NCBI GenBank assembly: GCA_003221035.1
Contig: QHUB01000009.1
Location: 1-64,000, forward strand
Length of the DNA stretch: 64,000 nucleotides
From: Gemmatimonadota bacterium
GTDB taxonomy: Bacteria > Gemmatimonadota > Gemmatimonadetes > Gemmatimonadales > GWC2-71-9
Direction: 5' to 3'
Positions within the stretch are counted from its first letter, which is position 1. Each line of letters opens with the position of its first letter. Positions 51,285 through 59,535 of the stretch are shown here, in pieces. Both the position numbers and the translations under genes were made by a program. The notes beneath the pieces were generated by a model. That model saw only the letters and a program-made list of their open reading frames with translations. It was not told the DNA's origin and made no database searches.

Positions 51285-51401
51285 AATAGGCTCCAGAGTG
51301 ATTCGGTTCTAACCGAGGCCTAGACTCTAGTATGGGTAGTACGAAGGTGTAAGACCTCGAACCCTACCGTCATTCTTGACGGACATTAGCTTCCCCCCGG
51401 C

Positions 51402-52100
51402 ATGAACGTCATTCCCCAGCGCGTCAAGGACGGTTTTGTCAAATTGACCGGACCGGCCGCGCGTGGCCTGATAACGGCCGGCATCCACCCGAACACGATC
51501 ACGACGATCGGCACGCTGATCGTGATCAGCTCGGGGGTGGCCTTCGGGATCGGCGCCGTGCGCCTGGGCGGGTTCCTCCTGCTGTTCAGCGGCGTGTTCG
51601 ATATCCTGGATGGTCAGGTGGCCCGGCAGGGTGGGAAGATGACGACGTTCGGGGCGTTCTACGACTCGACGCTGGACCGCATTGGTGAGGGGGCGGTTTT
51701 TAGCGGGCTCATCTTCTATTTTCTGAACGGCTCGTCGCCGGCAGAGTTCAAAGCGCGCGCCATCGCTGCCAGTCTTGTGGCACTCGTGGCCTCGTTGATT
51801 GTGTCGTACACACGGGCGCGCGCCGAGGCGCTGGGAGTGGAGAACCGGGTCGGCATTGCGGCGCGCGCTGAGCGGCTGCTGCTGCTCGGCATCCCGGCCC
51901 TGGCGTTCGGAGATGGGCCCGGCCGGCCGGGGGTTCTACTGTTCTGGATTGTGGCGGTGCTCGCGTTCGTCTCCGCGATCACGGTGATCCAACGAGTGGT
52001 GCACGTCGCGCGCGTGGCGCGGGGCGCGCCTCCACCGTCGCCAGTACCCAAACGTGAGACGTTGCCTGGAGTCGCGGCGGCACGCCGCAAGGGACACTGA
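51402..52100 (+). CDS. CDP-alcohol phosphatidyltransferase, probable phosphatidylinositol(-phosphate) synthase
   Basis: 232 residues from ATG 51402. About six helices. The CDP-alcohol phosphotransferase motif D-x2-D-G-x2-A-R-x8/9-G-x3-D-x3-D is complete: 'FDILDGQVARQGGKMTTFGAFYDSTLDR' in outline (residues ~67-94). The next gene, sharing one base, is myo-inositol-phosphate synthase, so the enzyme most likely joins CDP-diacylglycerol with inositol or inositol phosphate. The alternative, PgsA-like glycerophosphate transfer, is less likely in this context. Inner membrane. Confidence 0.88.
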   Translation: MNVIPQRVKDGFVKLTGPAARGLITAGIHPNTITTIGTLIVISSGVAFGIGAVRLGGFLLLFSGVFDILDGQVARQGGKMTTFGAFYDSTLDRIGEGAVFSGLIFYFLNGSSPAEFKARAIAASLVALVASLIVSYTRARAEALGVENRVGIAARAERLLLLGIPALAFGDGPGRPGVLLFWIVAVLAFVSAITVIQRVVHVARVARGAPPPSPVPKRETLPGVAAARRKGH

Positions 52101-53452
52101 TGGCTCGGGACCACGCGATTTTGACAGGCGGGCCGCGCGAAATCGCGCCCGCGAAGGGAAAGCTCGGGGTTATGCTGGTCGGCCTGGGGGCCGTCTCCAC
52201 AACGTTTATCGCCGGCGTCGAAAACGTGCGGCGCGGCCGCGCCTTGCCGATCGGGTCGCTCAGCCAGATGGCGACGATTCGCCTCGGCAAGCGCACCGAG
52301 AAGCGGATCCCCAAGATCAAGGAATTCATCCCGCTCGCCGATCTGCAGGACTTGGTGTTCGCGGCCTGGGACCCGATTCCCGACGACGCCTACACCGCCG
52401 CCGTGAAGGCCGGCGTGCTCGACCAGCACGAGCACCTCGAGCCGATCAAGGGATTCCTGCAGGGCATCAAGCCGATGCCGGCCGTCTTCGACCAGTACTA
52501 CGTCAAGCGGCTGCAGGGCACGAACGTCAAACGCGGCAAGAACAAACGGGAGCTTGCCGAGCAACTCCGCGAGGACATGCGCTCGTTCAAAAAGAGCGCC
52601 GGGCTCGACCGCCTCGTCATCGTGTGGTGCGCGTCCACGGAAGTCTTCCTGACGCCGGGACCGGCGCATCAGTCGCTCGCCGCGTTCGAGAAGGCGATGG
52701 AACAGAACGAGCAGTCGATTGCGCCGTCGATGATCTACGCGTATGCGGCCCTCCTGGAGAACGTCCCCTTCGCCAACGGCGCGCCGAACCTGACGGTGGA
52801 CCTGCCGGTAATGGAGCGCCTGGCCGAGGAGCGCCATGTGCCCATCGGCGGCAAGGACTTCAAGACCGGCCAGACGATGATGAAAAGCGTGCTCGCGCCG
52901 GCGTTCAAGGCGCGCATGCTGGGACTGTCGGGCTGGTATTCCACCAACATCCTGGGCAATCGGGACGGCGAAGTCCTGGACGATCCCGAGTCGTTCAAGA
53001 CCAAGGAGGAGTCCAAGCTCGGCCTGCTGGAGCACATTCTCCAGCCGGACCTGTATCCCGAATTGTACGGCAAGGTGTATCACAAAGTCCGGATCAACTA
53101 CTACCCACCCCGCGGTGATAATAAGGAAGGGTGGGACAACATCGACATCTTCGGATGGCTTGGCTATCCGATGCAGATAAAGGTCGATTTCCTGTGCCGC
53201 GATTCCATTCTGGCCGCTCCCATCGTCCTCGACCTGGCGCTCTTCTTCGATCTCGCCGCGCGGGCCGGTCTGTCGGGCATTCAGGAATGGCTGTCCTTCT
53301 ACTTTAAGAGCCCGCAGTTTGCACCGGGCTTGTATGCCGAGCACGATCTCTTCATTCAGCAGACGAAGCTGAAGAACACGCTGCGCTGGCTGATGGGGGA
53401 GGAGCAGATCACGCACCTCGGCATCGAGTATTACGAGTACGCGGAGAAATAG
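52100..53452 (+). CDS. ino1: Myo-inositol-1-phosphate synthase (Ino1 type)
   Basis: 450 residues; ATG 52100 overlaps the previous stop by one base. NAD-binding start 'LGVMLVGLGAVSTTFIAGVENVRRG' in outline; conserved 'GKDFKTGQTMMKSVLAPAFKARMLGLSGWYSTNILGNRDGEVL' in outline is the NAD/substrate region; 'INYYPPRGDNKEGWDNIDIFGW' in outline is distinctive of the Bacteroidota/soil-bacterial branch. Converts glucose-6-phosphate to inositol-3-phosphate. Coupling to a CDP-alcohol transferase points to phosphatidylinositol synthesis, a head-group donor for the sphingolipid locus. Confidence 0.95.
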   Translation: MARDHAILTGGPREIAPAKGKLGVMLVGLGAVSTTFIAGVENVRRGRALPIGSLSQMATIRLGKRTEKRIPKIKEFIPLADLQDLVFAAWDPIPDDAYTAAVKAGVLDQHEHLEPIKGFLQGIKPMPAVFDQYYVKRLQGTNVKRGKNKRELAEQLREDMRSFKKSAGLDRLVIVWCASTEVFLTPGPAHQSLAAFEKAMEQNEQSIAPSMIYAYAALLENVPFANGAPNLTVDLPVMERLAEERHVPIGGKDFKTGQTMMKSVLAPAFKARMLGLSGWYSTNILGNRDGEVLDDPESFKTKEESKLGLLEHILQPDLYPELYGKVYHKVRINYYPPRGDNKEGWDNIDIFGWLGYPMQIKVDFLCRDSILAAPIVLDLALFFDLAARAGLSGIQEWLSFYFKSPQFAPGLYAEHDLFIQQTKLKNTLRWLMGEEQITHLGIEYYEYAEK

Positions 53453-53499
53453 GGCGCTTCTTCCCACCAGACCAGCAAATACTCAGGAGACAGTTGCGC

Positions 53500-55971
53500 A
53501 TGACGAGCTTGACGCCGTTGCTCGCCGTTCTCGGGGTCGCCCAGGGCGCCCAGGGCGCCGCACCAGCACAACCCCATGCCGCCGGCGGTGAGGCCGCGTT
53601 GGTCTTGCCGGATCTGAACACGGCGACCTTCTTCGGAATGGGAGGACGCGGCCTGCTCCTCTGGGGCCTCGTCATTTGCGCGCTCGGATTTGTGTTCGGC
53701 ATCGCCAGTTACATGCAGCTGCGCAATCTCCCGGTGCATCGCGCCATGCGGGAGGTCTCCGAGCTGATCTACGAAACCTGCAAGACGTATCTCCTCGGGC
53801 AGGGCCGATTCCTGCTCCTCCTCTGGCTGTTCATCGGCGCGATCGTCGCCGTCTACTTCGGCGTGTTGGCGGAAAACATCACGCCGAGCGGCGCCGTGGC
53901 GCACGGATATCCCGCGCTCAAGGTGATCATCATCCTGCTGTTCAGCCTCATCGGCATGGGGGGGAGCTACGGCGTCGCCTGGTTCGGGATTCGCGTCAAC
54001 ACCTTTGCGAACTCCCGCACGGCCTTTGCGAGTCTCGGCGGCAAACCCTATCCCTGCTACGCGATTCCGCTGCGGGCCGGGATGAGCATCGGCATGCTGC
54101 TCATCAGTGTCGAGCTGGTGATGATGCTCGGCATCCTGCTGTTCGTTCCGGGAGACTACGCGGGACCCTGCTTTATCGGCTTCGCGATCGGTGAATCGTT
54201 GGGTGCCGCGGCGCTGCGCGTGGCCGGCGGCATCTTCACGAAGATTGCGGACATCGGCGCCGACCTGATGAAGATCGTGTTCAAGATCAAGGAGGATGAC
54301 GCGCGCAATCCCGGCGTCATCGCGGACTGCACGGGCGATAACGCCGGGGACTCGGTGGGTCCGAGCGCGGACGGGTTCGAGACGTATGGGGTGACCGGCG
54401 TCGCTCTCATCACGTTCATCCTGCTCGCGGTGCACGAACCGCTCGTCAAAGTTCAGCTCCTCGTGTGGATCTTCGTGATGCGCGTGATGATGCTGATCGC
54501 CTCGGGGGCGTCCTATTATCTCAACGCCGCGTTCGCCAAGGCACGGTACGCCACCGCGGACCATATGAACTACGAGGGACCGCTGACGACCCTGGTCTGG
54601 CTCACGTCGCTCGTGTCGGTCGCGTTGACCTTCGTTGTGTCCAGGCTCGTGATTCCCAACATCGGCGGCGACGTGACCGTGTGGTGGAAGCTGTCGCTGG
54701 TCATCACCTGCGGCACGCTCGCGGGCGCCATCATCCCCGAATTCGTGAAGGTCTTCACGTCGGTGCGGTCGCGGCACGTGCGCGAGATCGTGACCTCCTC
54801 GCGCGAGGGCGGGGCATCGCTGAACATCCTCTCGGGATTGGTCGCCGGGAACTTCAGCGCGTTCTGGATGGGGATGACGATGATGGTGCTCATGGCGCTC
54901 GGATACGGCGTGAGCACCATGGGGCTGTCCGGGTTGATGATCGCGCCGGCGGTGTTCGCGTTCGGCCTGGTCGCGTTCGGCTTCCTGGGCATGGGCCCGG
55001 TCACGATCGCGGTGGACTCGTACGGGCCCGTGACCGACAATGCGCAGTCGATCTATGAGCTGTCGTTGATCGAGCAGGTGCCCGACGTGCGCGCCGAGAT
55101 CGAGCGGGATTTCGGCTTTCGTCCCGACTTCACGCGCGCCAAGGAGAATCTCGAGGAGAACGACGGCGCGGGGAACACGTTCAAGGCGACCGCAAAACCG
55201 GTGCTCATCGGCACCGCGGTGGTCGGCGCCACGACGATGATCTTCTCGATCATCGTCGCACTGACACGCGGGCTCGAGCCGGCGCTGCTGTCGAACATCT
55301 CGATTCTGCACCCGCCGTTCCTGCTTGGCCTGATCACGGGCGGCGCAATGATCTACTGGTTCACGGGCGCATCGATCCAGGCAGTGACAACGGGCGCGTA
55401 CCGGGCCGTCGAGTTCATCAAGGCGAATATCCGGCTCGAGGGGACGACCAGGGCGTCCGTTGCCGACAGCAAGAAAGTGGTGGCGATTTGCACGCAATAC
55501 GCGCAGCTGGGGATGTTCAACATCTTTCTCGCCGTCTTTTTCGCGACGCTCGCGTTTGCGTTCGTCGAGCCGTATTTCTTCGTGGGCTATCTGATTTCAA
55601 TCGCCTTGTTTGGGCTCTACCAGGCCATCTTCATGGCCAATGCCGGCGGGGCGTGGGACAACGCCAAGAAGATCGTGGAGACCGAGCTGAAGCAGAAAGG
55701 CACGGAGCTGCACGCCGCGACCGTCGTGGGCGACACGGTCGGCGACCCGTTCAAGGACACCTCATCGGTCGCGATGAATCCGATCATCAAGTTCACCACG
55801 CTGTTCGGCCTCCTCGCGGTCGAGCTCGCGGTGTCTCTGACCGCGGAGCGCGGCGCGACGTTGACCCTCGCGCTCGCGGGCGCATTCCTCGTGATCGCCC
55901 TGGTATTCGTGTGGCGCTCCTTCTACGCCATGCGCATCGAGCACGCGGTCCGTTCCGGGGCGCGCCGCTAA
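53500..55971 (+). CDS. hppA: Membrane-bound proton-translocating pyrophosphatase, divergent subgroup
   Basis: 823 residues from ATG 53500 (AGGAGA upstream; the TTG at 53494 is an alternative). About 16 helices. Core substrate motif 'IFTKIADIGADLMKIVFKIKEDDARNPGVIADCTGDNAGDSVGPSADGFETY' in outline differs from the usual 'DNVGDNVGDCAGMGADLFE' (Cys-Thr-Gly-Asp-Asn and Ser-Val-Gly). The residue that distinguishes potassium dependence is Lys in 'GAGNTFKATAKP', which favours the K+-independent, proton-pumping form. The second motif reads 'VGDPFKDTSSVAMNPIIKF'. Hydrolyses pyrophosphate and builds a proton or sodium gradient. Confidence 0.92.
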   Translation: MTSLTPLLAVLGVAQGAQGAAPAQPHAAGGEAALVLPDLNTATFFGMGGRGLLLWGLVICALGFVFGIASYMQLRNLPVHRAMREVSELIYETCKTYLLGQGRFLLLLWLFIGAIVAVYFGVLAENITPSGAVAHGYPALKVIIILLFSLIGMGGSYGVAWFGIRVNTFANSRTAFASLGGKPYPCYAIPLRAGMSIGMLLISVELVMMLGILLFVPGDYAGPCFIGFAIGESLGAAALRVAGGIFTKIADIGADLMKIVFKIKEDDARNPGVIADCTGDNAGDSVGPSADGFETYGVTGVALITFILLAVHEPLVKVQLLVWIFVMRVMMLIASGASYYLNAAFAKARYATADHMNYEGPLTTLVWLTSLVSVALTFVVSRLVIPNIGGDVTVWWKLSLVITCGTLAGAIIPEFVKVFTSVRSRHVREIVTSSREGGASLNILSGLVAGNFSAFWMGMTMMVLMALGYGVSTMGLSGLMIAPAVFAFGLVAFGFLGMGPVTIAVDSYGPVTDNAQSIYELSLIEQVPDVRAEIERDFGFRPDFTRAKENLEENDGAGNTFKATAKPVLIGTAVVGATTMIFSIIVALTRGLEPALLSNISILHPPFLLGLITGGAMIYWFTGASIQAVTTGAYRAVEFIKANIRLEGTTRASVADSKKVVAICTQYAQLGMFNIFLAVFFATLAFAFVEPYFFVGYLISIALFGLYQAIFMANAGGAWDNAKKIVETELKQKGTELHAATVVGDTVGDPFKDTSSVAMNPIIKFTTLFGLLAVELAVSLTAERGATLTLALAGAFLVIALVFVWRSFYAMRIEHAVRSGARR

Positions 55972-55981
55972 CGGGGACCGC

Positions 55982-56419
55982 GTGACCAGTCCCCAGATCA
56001 TCGTCACGGCGGCCGGCGCCGTCGCCATCGTCTGGGTGCTCTGGTACTTCCTGGTTTCGCGGGGCACGGCCACGCTGGCGCGGGCCGGCGCGCAGGGTCT
56101 GCAAGAGGTCCGCGTCATCGTCAAAGGGGGCTACACCCCCGACACCATCGTGGTGCAGGCGGGGAAGCCGGTTCGGCTGCAGTTCTACCGCGACGAGACG
56201 GCGGACTGCTCGGAGCGTGTCGTGTTCGAGCGCTTCGGAATCGACCAGCAGCTCCCCGCGTTCCAGACGACCGCGATCGAGTTCACGCCCGAGCAACCCG
56301 GCGAGTATCCGTTTCGCTGCGGCATGAACATGCTCAAAGGCCTGCTCGTGGTGGAGCCGGAGGGCGAGCGGCGCGCGGCCTCCTCACCCCACAAGTTCCA
56401 CGACGGCAAGCATGAGTAA
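55982..56419 (+). CDS. Membrane-anchored cupredoxin-like copper-binding protein
   Basis: 145 residues from GTG 55982. One N-terminal helix (~5-27), then a cupredoxin_1-type domain ('GYTPDTIVVQAGKPVRLQFYRDETADCSERVVFERFGIDQQLP' in outline, 'TPEQPGEYPFRCGMNMLKGLLVV' in outline). Candidate copper ligands: Cys in 'ADCSERV', Cys and Met in 'FRCGMNM'. The C-terminus is His-containing (PHKFHDGKHE). The gene overlaps copA by 8 bases, so it probably passes copper or senses it at the outer face. Confidence 0.85.
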   Translation: MTSPQIIVTAAGAVAIVWVLWYFLVSRGTATLARAGAQGLQEVRVIVKGGYTPDTIVVQAGKPVRLQFYRDETADCSERVVFERFGIDQQLPAFQTTAIEFTPEQPGEYPFRCGMNMLKGLLVVEPEGERRAASSPHKFHDGKHE

Positions 56420-59012
56420 AACCCGGATCGTACTTCCCATCGAAGGCATGACCTGCGCGAGCTGCGCCGCGACGGTCCAGGAGGCGCTGGCGGGGGCGGT
56501 GGGCGTCGCCTCGGCCGGCGTCAACTTCGCGACCAACAAGGCGGCGATCGAGTACGACGGCGCGCAGACGAACGTCGCTCAGCTCATCAAGACGGTGCGC
56601 GATGCGGGCTACAACTGCGGCAAGGCGAGCGTCACGTTCGGCATCATCGATCTGCACTATGCGCCGAGTGTCACGCCGCTCGAGCAGTCGCTGTCCAGGG
56701 TGAACGGCGTTATTCGTGCAGTCGCAAATCAGGCGACGGAGATGGTCACGGTCGATTACATCCCCGGAGTCGTGAACGCGGAGGATCTGGAGCGCGCCGT
56801 CGCCGCGGCGAGCTTCGAGGTCGCGGCGCCGATCGCGGCCGAAGACCCGCTCGAGCGCGAGCGGATCGCGCGCGGCCGGGAGATGCGGACCCTCACCTGG
56901 AAGTTTGCGGTCGCCGCCGTCGTCGCGATCATCAGCATGGTCGGCGCGATGCTGCTCATGGCCGATCGTCCCATGGGCGAGGGCGGCACCATGAAACAGA
57001 TCGATCTCATGGGCCGGTTGCTCATGCCGGCCGCGATCGGGCTGCGTGACTGGGTGGCCGGCCAGGGCTGGGTCCTGGAGCTCGACTGGATCACGTGGGG
57101 CCTCGCGGTCATTACGCTGCCGGTGGTGGTCTGGTCAGGCCAGCAATTCTTCAAAGGGACGTGGAGCGGATTCCGGCACCGCACCGCCGACATGAACACC
57201 CTGATCGGTGTCGGAACGGCGGCCGCGTATCTCTATTCGCTGGTTGCCACGGCGGCGCCGACACTGTTCCTGCGCGCCGGGCTGCCCGCCGATGTGTACT
57301 ACGAGGCCGTCTCGGGCATCATCGCCCTCGTGCTCCTGGGCCGGCTGCTCGAAGCCGGAGCGAAGGGCCGGACGTCGGAGGCGATTCGTCGCCTCGCCAC
57401 GCTGCGCGCGAAGGTCGCCCATGTCATCCGCGATCGTGAAGAGGTCGAGATCCCGGTCGAGGCGGTCGTGGTCGGCGACATGGTCATCGTGAAGCCGGGA
57501 GAGAAAGTGCCGGTGGACGGCATCGTCACCGACGGCGCATCGGCGGTCAACGAGGCGATGCTGACGGGCGAGCCGATGCCGGCGGCGAAGAAGCCGGGCG
57601 ACGAGGTCATCGGTGGGACGCTGAACACGACGGGGAGCATCACCTTCCGCGCCACGCGGGTCGGCAAGGAGACCGCGCTCGGCCAAATCGTGCAGCTCGT
57701 CGAGGACGCGCAGGCCACGAAAGCGCCGATTCAGAAACTGGCCGATCGCGTCGCGGGTGTATTTGTTCCGATTGTGATCGCGCTCGCACTGATCGCGTTT
57801 GTCGCCTGGTTCGATGTGGGGCCGGTGCCCCAGGTCAGGGCGCTGGTCTACGCGATGGCGGCGTTCGTCACCGTCCTCATCATCGCCTGTCCCTGCGCCC
57901 TGGGGCTCGCGACTCCGACGGCGATCCTCGTCGGCACCGGCAAGGCTGCGGAGTACGGGATTCTAATCCGGAGCGGTGAGGCGCTCGAGCGCCTCGCCAA
58001 CACACGCAGGGTGTTGCTCGACAAGACCGGCACCATCACGGAAGGCAAGCCGACCGTCACGCACATCGTGACGGCGAAGAAACCCGACGGCACGCCGATC
58101 AGTCCGGCCGACGTGCTGAAGTGGGCGGCGTCGGTCGAGCAGCGCTCCGAGCATCCGCTCGCGGTCGCAATTCTGAAGGCGGCGCGGGACAAGCAAGTCT
58201 CGCTCCTGCCGGTCGAGAAATTCGCCGCGATGGAAGGGCGGGGTGTCCGTGGCACCGTGGACCGGCGTATCATCGAAGTGATCTCACTGCGGCACGCCCG
58301 CGAGCGCAGCCTCGAGCTCGGCTCGCTCGGCGCGGACGGCGACCGGTTGGCGGCGCAAGGGCGCTCGCCGGTGATCGTCGTCGTGAACAATACCGTCTAC
58401 GCGGTGATCGCCATCTCCGATCCGATCAAGCCGACGTCCAGGGCGGCGATCGAGCTGCTCAAGAAGCGGGGCATTCCAGTCACGATGGTCTCGGGTGACT
58501 CCAGGAAGGGCGCCCAGGCGGTCGCGAACGAGGTCGGCATCGAGGAGATCATTGCCGAGGTCCTGCCCTCCCAGAAGGCGGACCTCGTGAAAAAATTGCA
58601 GCGCCAGGCCGGCGGAGGCGTCGTGATGGTCGGCGACGGTATCAATGATGCGCCGGCGCTGGCCCAAGCCGACGTCGGCATCGCGATCGGGACCGGAAGC
58701 GACATCGCGATGGAGGCATCGGATGTGACGTTGATTCGCGGGGACCTGCGCGCGGTGTTCACCGCGATCGAGCTGTCGCGCCGCACGCTCCGCACGATTC
58801 GCTGGAATCTGATCTGGGCGTTCGGATACAACGTGCTGCTGATTCCGGTGGCGGCTGGAGCGCTGTATCCTGTGACGGGGTGGCTGCTCTCGCCGGTGCT
58901 CGCGAGCGCCGCGATGGCGTGGTCCAGTCTTTCGGTCGTGCTGAACAGCCTGACCCTGCGGTCGTTCAAACCTCGAGGAGCTGCGAGTCATGCGTTACTT
59001 CCACAGAACTAG
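56412..59012 (+). CDS. copA: Copper-exporting P1B-type ATPase
   Basis: 866 residues from ATG 56412. First metal-binding domain with G-M-T-C15-A-S-C18; a second HMA-like domain (~76-150) has lost the CxxC. Eight helices; copper path C-P-C in 'LIIACPCALGLATP', 'YNVLLIPVAAG' and 'MAWSSLSVVLNSLTLRS' in outline for helices 7 and 8. Catalytic DKTGTITEGKP, HP motif 'QRSEHPLAVA', 'MVSGDSRKGA', 'MVGDGINDAPALAQADVG' in outline. This fits Cu(I) export (P1B-1). Overlaps the cupredoxin gene upstream and a small gene downstream. Confidence 0.96.
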   Translation: MSKTRIVLPIEGMTCASCAATVQEALAGAVGVASAGVNFATNKAAIEYDGAQTNVAQLIKTVRDAGYNCGKASVTFGIIDLHYAPSVTPLEQSLSRVNGVIRAVANQATEMVTVDYIPGVVNAEDLERAVAAASFEVAAPIAAEDPLERERIARGREMRTLTWKFAVAAVVAIISMVGAMLLMADRPMGEGGTMKQIDLMGRLLMPAAIGLRDWVAGQGWVLELDWITWGLAVITLPVVVWSGQQFFKGTWSGFRHRTADMNTLIGVGTAAAYLYSLVATAAPTLFLRAGLPADVYYEAVSGIIALVLLGRLLEAGAKGRTSEAIRRLATLRAKVAHVIRDREEVEIPVEAVVVGDMVIVKPGEKVPVDGIVTDGASAVNEAMLTGEPMPAAKKPGDEVIGGTLNTTGSITFRATRVGKETALGQIVQLVEDAQATKAPIQKLADRVAGVFVPIVIALALIAFVAWFDVGPVPQVRALVYAMAAFVTVLIIACPCALGLATPTAILVGTGKAAEYGILIRSGEALERLANTRRVLLDKTGTITEGKPTVTHIVTAKKPDGTPISPADVLKWAASVEQRSEHPLAVAILKAARDKQVSLLPVEKFAAMEGRGVRGTVDRRIIEVISLRHARERSLELGSLGADGDRLAAQGRSPVIVVVNNTVYAVIAISDPIKPTSRAAIELLKKRGIPVTMVSGDSRKGAQAVANEVGIEEIIAEVLPSQKADLVKKLQRQAGGGVVMVGDGINDAPALAQADVGIAIGTGSDIAMEASDVTLIRGDLRAVFTAIELSRRTLRTIRWNLIWAFGYNVLLIPVAAGALYPVTGWLLSPVLASAAMAWSSLSVVLNSLTLRSFKPRGAASHALLPQN

Positions 59013-59280
59013 CGCGAGTCCCGAAGCGGTGCTCGACGTCGCGAAGACATTCTTTGGCGGACGGCTCGCACCCGCTGAGGAACACCCCAGGCGCCGCGCG
59101 TATCAGGGGACGCTGGGCCGGATCACGATCTCCGCTCGGCCGGAGGGCGGGCACTACACCTTCGTCGAAGCGGCGACCGACCAGGTGGGTGAATCGGAGC
59201 TCGACAAGCTCGCGAAACGCTTCCTCGCGGAAGTGCACAAGCTGGTCGAGCCCGCGCACGTCATGCGCGGCGCGTATTAG
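58990..59280 (+). CDS. Small hypothetical protein
   Basis: 96 residues; ATG 58990 overlaps the copA 3' end by 23 bases, with GAGGAG upstream inside copA. Soluble alpha/beta protein: 'MRYFHRTSASPEAVLDVAKTFFGGRLAPAEE' in outline, 'GTLGRITISARPEGGHYTFVEAATDQVGESELDKLAKRFLAEVHKLV' in outline. No cysteine and no metal motif. I do not recognise the family. Its place between copA and copZ suggests a link with copper handling, but no more can be said. Confidence 0.65.
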   Translation: MRYFHRTSASPEAVLDVAKTFFGGRLAPAEEHPRRRAYQGTLGRITISARPEGGHYTFVEAATDQVGESELDKLAKRFLAEVHKLVEPAHVMRGAY

Positions 59281-59492
59281 CCCGCGATCTTCGCACCGTA
59301 CCCGGCTTTGCTGATGGCCGTCAACATCTGCTCGGTCGTCACCTGATCGTCGTTGAAATCGATTTCGGCTTCACCGTCCGGCAGATCGACGATCGCGGAA
59401 TAGACGCCGCTGATCCCCTTCAACGCCTTCTCGACCTTGGCCTGACAGTGGCCGCAGGTCATGCCCGTGACACGCAATTTGAGGTTCGCCAT
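59277..59492 (-). CDS. copZ: Copper chaperone (CopZ-like, HMA domain)
   Basis: 71 residues from ATG 59492 with GGGAGG upstream. A single heavy-metal-associated domain with M-T-C13-G-H-C16 and the beta-alpha-beta pattern ('VEKALKGISGVYSAIVDLPDGEAEIDF' in outline, 'MLTAISKAGYGAKI'). Carries Cu(I) to CopA. Convergent with the small gene (four-base overlap, 59277-59280), divergent from the dehydrogenase operon with only 31 bases between start codons. Confidence 0.93.
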   Translation of the reverse strand: MANLKLRVTGMTCGHCQAKVEKALKGISGVYSAIVDLPDGEAEIDFNDDQVTTEQMLTAISKAGYGAKIAG

Positions 59493-59535
59493 GGCTCTTC
59501 CCTCCCAACTATAATTTAGGGCCATGGCTCTTCCC
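59488..59535. repeat. 15-bp direct repeat GCCATGGCTCTTCCC
   Basis: Two perfect copies (59488-59502 and 59521-59535). Copy 1 holds, on its other strand, the copZ start; copy 2 holds the E1alpha start. Between them lies the shared promoter-like box. Confidence 0.85.
59510..59515. promoter_or_regulatory. Shared -10 box for divergent copZ and dehydrogenase genes
   Basis: TATAAT (59510-59515) reads as a perfect -10 box towards E1alpha, whose ATG is only 8 bases further, so a leaderless mRNA is likely. The other strand reads TATAGT towards copZ. No -35 box is clear on either side. Confidence 0.5.

Noticed and set aside
51370-51400. TTGACG considered as a -35 box for the CDP-alcohol transferase gene
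   Set aside because: It is about 25 bases from the ATG, so a -10 box would fall in the coding start; none is seen.
53431-55497. 688-codon minus-strand frame across the pyrophosphatase gene
   Set aside because: Antisense shadow of hppA; composition typical of GC-rich reverse frames.
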